This document shows, one piece after another, positions 62,096-64,000 of a DNA stretch of 64,000 bases. Position 1 is the first letter of the stretch; the number at the start of each line of letters is the position of its first letter. The stretch is from Mycobacterium europaeum (GTDB taxonomy: Bacteria > Actinomycetota > Actinomycetes > Mycobacteriales > Mycobacteriaceae): the NCBI RefSeq assembly GCF_002102155.1, contig NZ_LQOU01000009.1, positions 62,001 through 126,000 on the forward strand, written 5' to 3'. Position numbers and translations under genes: made by a program. The notes under the pieces are model-generated. The model was not told the origin of the DNA. It worked only from the letters and a program-made list of their open reading frames with translations, and searched no databases.

Positions 62096-62114
62096 GTGGT
62101 AACGTCATTACCAC
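62096..62114. promoter_or_regulatory. Inverted repeat, probable TetR operator
   Basis: GTGGTAA-CGTCA-TTACCAC is a perfect 7-bp inverted repeat with a 5-nt spacer between the TetR-hotdog gene and the amidohydrolase gene, 37 bp before the latter start. Confidence 0.65.
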
Positions 62115-62151
62115 GTGCAGAGAATCCAAGACTTCTCCCGAGGAGATCGCC

Positions 62152-63357
62152 ATGCCGTCTCGCGAACTTTCCTTCCCCGTGTTCGACGCGGACAACCACA
62201 TGTACGAACCGCAGGAGGCGCTGACCAAGTTCCTGCCGGACAACCGCAAGCACGTCATCGACTACGTGCAGGTCCGCGGTCGCACCAAGATCGTGGTGCG
62301 GGGCCACATCAGCGAGTACATCCCCAACCCGACGTTCGAGGTGGTAGCGCGCCCCGGCGCCCAGGAGGACTACTTCCGCAACGGCGCGCAGGGCAAGACC
62401 TACCGCGAAATCCTCGGCGAGCCGATGAAGGCCATCCCCGCCTTCCGCGAACCGGGCGCGCGGCTGGAGGTGATGGACGAGCTCGGCATCGACTACGCCC
62501 TGATGTTCCCGACCCTGGCCAGCCTGGTCGAGGAGCGCATGAAGGACGACCCTGAGATGACCCACGACGTCATCCACGCGCTCAACCAATGGATGCACGA
62601 GCAGTGGTCGTTCAACTACCAGGACCGCATCTTCGCCACCCCGGTCATCACGCTTCCCATCGTCGAGCGCGCGCTCGAGGAACTCGAATGGTGCCTGGAG
62701 CGCGGCGCCCGCACCGTGCTGGTCCGCCCCGCGCCCGTGCCGGGCTTCAAGGGCAGCCGGTCGTTCGGACTCGAGGAGTTCGATCCGTTCTGGCAGGCCT
62801 GCATCAAGGCCGAGATCCCGGTCTCGATGCACGCCTCGGACAGCGGCTACTCCGAATTCGCGAACGTGTGGGAACCCGGCGACGAGTTCCTGCCGTTCAA
62901 GCCGACCGCGTTCCGCAGCTTCGCGATGGGCCACCGCCCGATCCTGGACGCGATGGGCGCGCTGGTGTGCCATGGCGCGTTGTCCCGCAACCCCGAGCTG
63001 CGGATCCTGTCGATCGAGAACGGCGCGGACTGGGTGCCCGACCTGTTCAAGGGCCTCAAGGGCGTCTACAAGAAGATGCCCCAGTCCTTCAGCGAAGACC
63101 CGGTCGAGGCGTTCAAGCGCTGTGTCTACATCACCCCGTTCTGGGAGGACCGGTTCACCGAGATCGTCAAGATGGTCGGCACCGACCGGGTGCTCTTCGG
63201 TTCCGACTGGCCGCACCCCGAGGGCCTGAAGGACCCGATCTCCTTCGTCGACGAGCTCACCGACTTCGACGAGGCGGACATCGCCAAGATCATGGGCGGC
63301 AACCTGATGAAGCTGATGAAGGTTTCCGCGCCTGCGAAGAAGCCCGTCTCGGCCTGA
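62152..63357 (+). CDS. Amidohydrolase_2-family metal-dependent hydrolase
   Basis: The 401-aa protein has the TIM-barrel amidohydrolase pattern seen in actinobacterial catabolic clusters: FDADNHMYEPQ (D12, D14, H16), the central DELGIDYALMFPTLASLVEE, MHASDSGYSE with a metal His, and FGSDWPHPEGLKDP near the end. Members decarboxylate or hydrolyse ring-derived acids. The ATG at 62152 has GAGGAG upstream; the longer frame would include the palindrome. Substrate unknown. Confidence 0.87.
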   Translation: MPSRELSFPVFDADNHMYEPQEALTKFLPDNRKHVIDYVQVRGRTKIVVRGHISEYIPNPTFEVVARPGAQEDYFRNGAQGKTYREILGEPMKAIPAFREPGARLEVMDELGIDYALMFPTLASLVEERMKDDPEMTHDVIHALNQWMHEQWSFNYQDRIFATPVITLPIVERALEELEWCLERGARTVLVRPAPVPGFKGSRSFGLEEFDPFWQACIKAEIPVSMHASDSGYSEFANVWEPGDEFLPFKPTAFRSFAMGHRPILDAMGALVCHGALSRNPELRILSIENGADWVPDLFKGLKGVYKKMPQSFSEDPVEAFKRCVYITPFWEDRFTEIVKMVGTDRVLFGSDWPHPEGLKDPISFVDELTDFDEADIAKIMGGNLMKLMKVSAPAKKPVSA

Positions 63358-63399
63358 CCCGCCATCGGGTATCGGCGACGGCCGCTGGCCGGAAGCCGG

Positions 63400-63540
63400 C
63401 TACATCGCCTCCTTGATGCCTCGCCGGATCAGCCAGACATTCGCCGGCCAGTCCGTCGGCCATCCAGCCGAACAGACCGACTTCGAATGCGGTGAGGGAC
63501 AAGACGTCTGCCTTTGCCGCTGCCACCATGCCCTTCCGAA
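63400..63540 (-). pseudogene. Remnant of a DUF4396 membrane-protein gene
   Basis: On the minus strand two protein-like pieces appear in different frames: ADVLSLTAFEVGLFGWMA near 63455-63510, and TDWPANVWLIRRGIKEAM ending in TAG at 63400-63402. Both resemble the end of DUF4396 proteins, with the middle deleted. The upstream part is missing. Identification rests on recall of the family pattern. Confidence 0.5.
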
Positions 63541-63579
63541 GCTCAACCCGCGCATCGGGGCGATCGCAAGATACCGACA

Positions 63580-63999
63580 CTACGCCGACGGTTGTGATGT
63601 GCCGGGATGTTCGAAGACCGAGACCACTCCCTTGGTCTCGAACAGCGCGAGGTGGACGTCGGCGGGCGTTCGATGCCCGTGCTGGCGCAAGATGGCATCC
63701 ATGTCCTCGCGAGTTAGTCTGCAACGGAACAGGTTCCGCTCATCGAGTTGTCCGTCGCGGATGAGCACCCGTATCGGTGGATCAACAAGTCTGCGCACCC
63801 ACGGAATGAACCGCAGACGCGCGACAGTGTCATGTGCGGCGATCAAAGTCAGCAGTGCGGCGGCCCCAGTCAGCCATGCGGTCCCGGCTGACGTCGCGGT
63901 TCGTCCCACGATGGCGCCCACTGCGACAGCCGTGACCCAATCGAACGGCGTGAATTCAGCGATGGTGCGCCGCAGCGTCAGTCGGAAAGCCGCTGCAGC
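63580..63999 (-). CDS. DUF421/YetF-like membrane protein, partial (5' end outside window)
   Basis: The last 139 codons of a gene entering from the right edge. FTPFDWVTAVAVGAIVGRTATS carries the FTPFDFVxxxxxGxxxG-type motif of DUF421 membrane domains, followed by two hydrophobic segments and the C-terminal soluble domain with LIRDGQLDERNLFRCRLTREDMDAILRQHG and VHLALFETKGVVSVF. Function of the family is unknown. The frame is read from base 63999 and the N terminus is cut. Confidence 0.82.
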   Translation of the reverse strand, partial: AAAAFRLTLRRTIAEFTPFDWVTAVAVGAIVGRTATSAGTAWLTGAAALLTLIAAHDTVARLRFIPWVRRLVDPPIRVLIRDGQLDERNLFRCRLTREDMDAILRQHGHRTPADVHLALFETKGVVSVFEHPGTSQPSA

Positions 64000-64000
64000 G

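Noticed and set aside
63290..63724. A 144-codon minus-strand frame at the right end
   Set aside because: Only a short part resembles a protein, and that part is best explained as a deleted DUF4396 remnant; the rest overlaps the DUF421 and amidohydrolase genes out of frame.

Overview
The window is a high-GC mycobacterial chromosome segment. The two ends of its left part match the M. tuberculosis orn-to-fas order gene for gene: the 3' end of orn, tRNA-His, an LdtMt2-type L,D-transpeptidase, an Rv2520c-like protein, bcp, an Rv2522c-like M20 peptidase, acpS, the 3078-codon type I fatty acid synthase, and an Rv2525c-like Tat-exported glycoside-hydrolase-like protein. The protein sequences agree closely with what I know of those genes, so a non-tuberculous Mycobacterium or close relative is the best reading.

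Layout. 1-6500: orn end, tRNA-His, cell-wall transpeptidase, a DMT-type permease, an MMPL transporter and an Eis-like acetyltransferase. 6686-13620: tRNA-Lys(CTT) followed by a variable, decaying region of lower GC. It holds hypothetical membrane and exported proteins, a gene with an in-frame amber codon, a frameshifted gene, an IS3-family transposase remnant and an unidentified broken gene. 13624-26863: the conserved bcp/acpS/fas core. 26924-49124: a catabolic region with a MerR regulator facing a Rieske oxygenase, a CrtC/lipocalin-like protein, two aldehyde-dehydrogenase and acyl-CoA-ligase type modules, a MaoC pair, a KshA-like Rieske oxygenase, a P450 with a 3Fe-4S ferredoxin, a double-domain CoA-transferase, a GntR regulator, an SDR and an LLM oxidoreductase. 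It ends in a tightly coupled operon of four acyl-CoA dehydrogenase-type subunits plus a ligase. 49141-51844: a probable copper-responsive segment (LpqS-like protein behind CsoR/RicR-type sites) with a D-amino-acid-oxidase-like protein and a DUF4396 membrane protein. 51881-63357: a second catabolic region with ten minus-strand genes. It contains two paralogous Rieske-oxygenase plus ~110-aa-protein cassettes, a [2Fe-2S] ferredoxin, an SDR, a TauD-type dioxygenase, an amidohydrolase and a MarR regulator. An aldehyde dehydrogenase, a TetR-hotdog fusion and a second amidohydrolase run the other way. The right edge cuts a DUF421 membrane protein.

How the parts may work together (inference). Oxygenases (four Rieske alpha subunits, one P450, one Fe/2OG enzyme) would hydroxylate a hydrophobic, probably cyclic substrate. 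SDR and aldehyde dehydrogenases would oxidise it to a carboxylate, and ligases or the CoA-transferase would activate it. Paired acyl-CoA dehydrogenases, MaoC hydratases and amidohydrolases would degrade it. Four regulators from different families (MerR, GntR, MarR, TetR-hotdog) each sit beside a recognisable repeat or palindrome, which suggests several sub-regulons rather than one pathway. The most distinctive unexplained element is the small protein that follows each of the two near-identical Rieske oxygenases.
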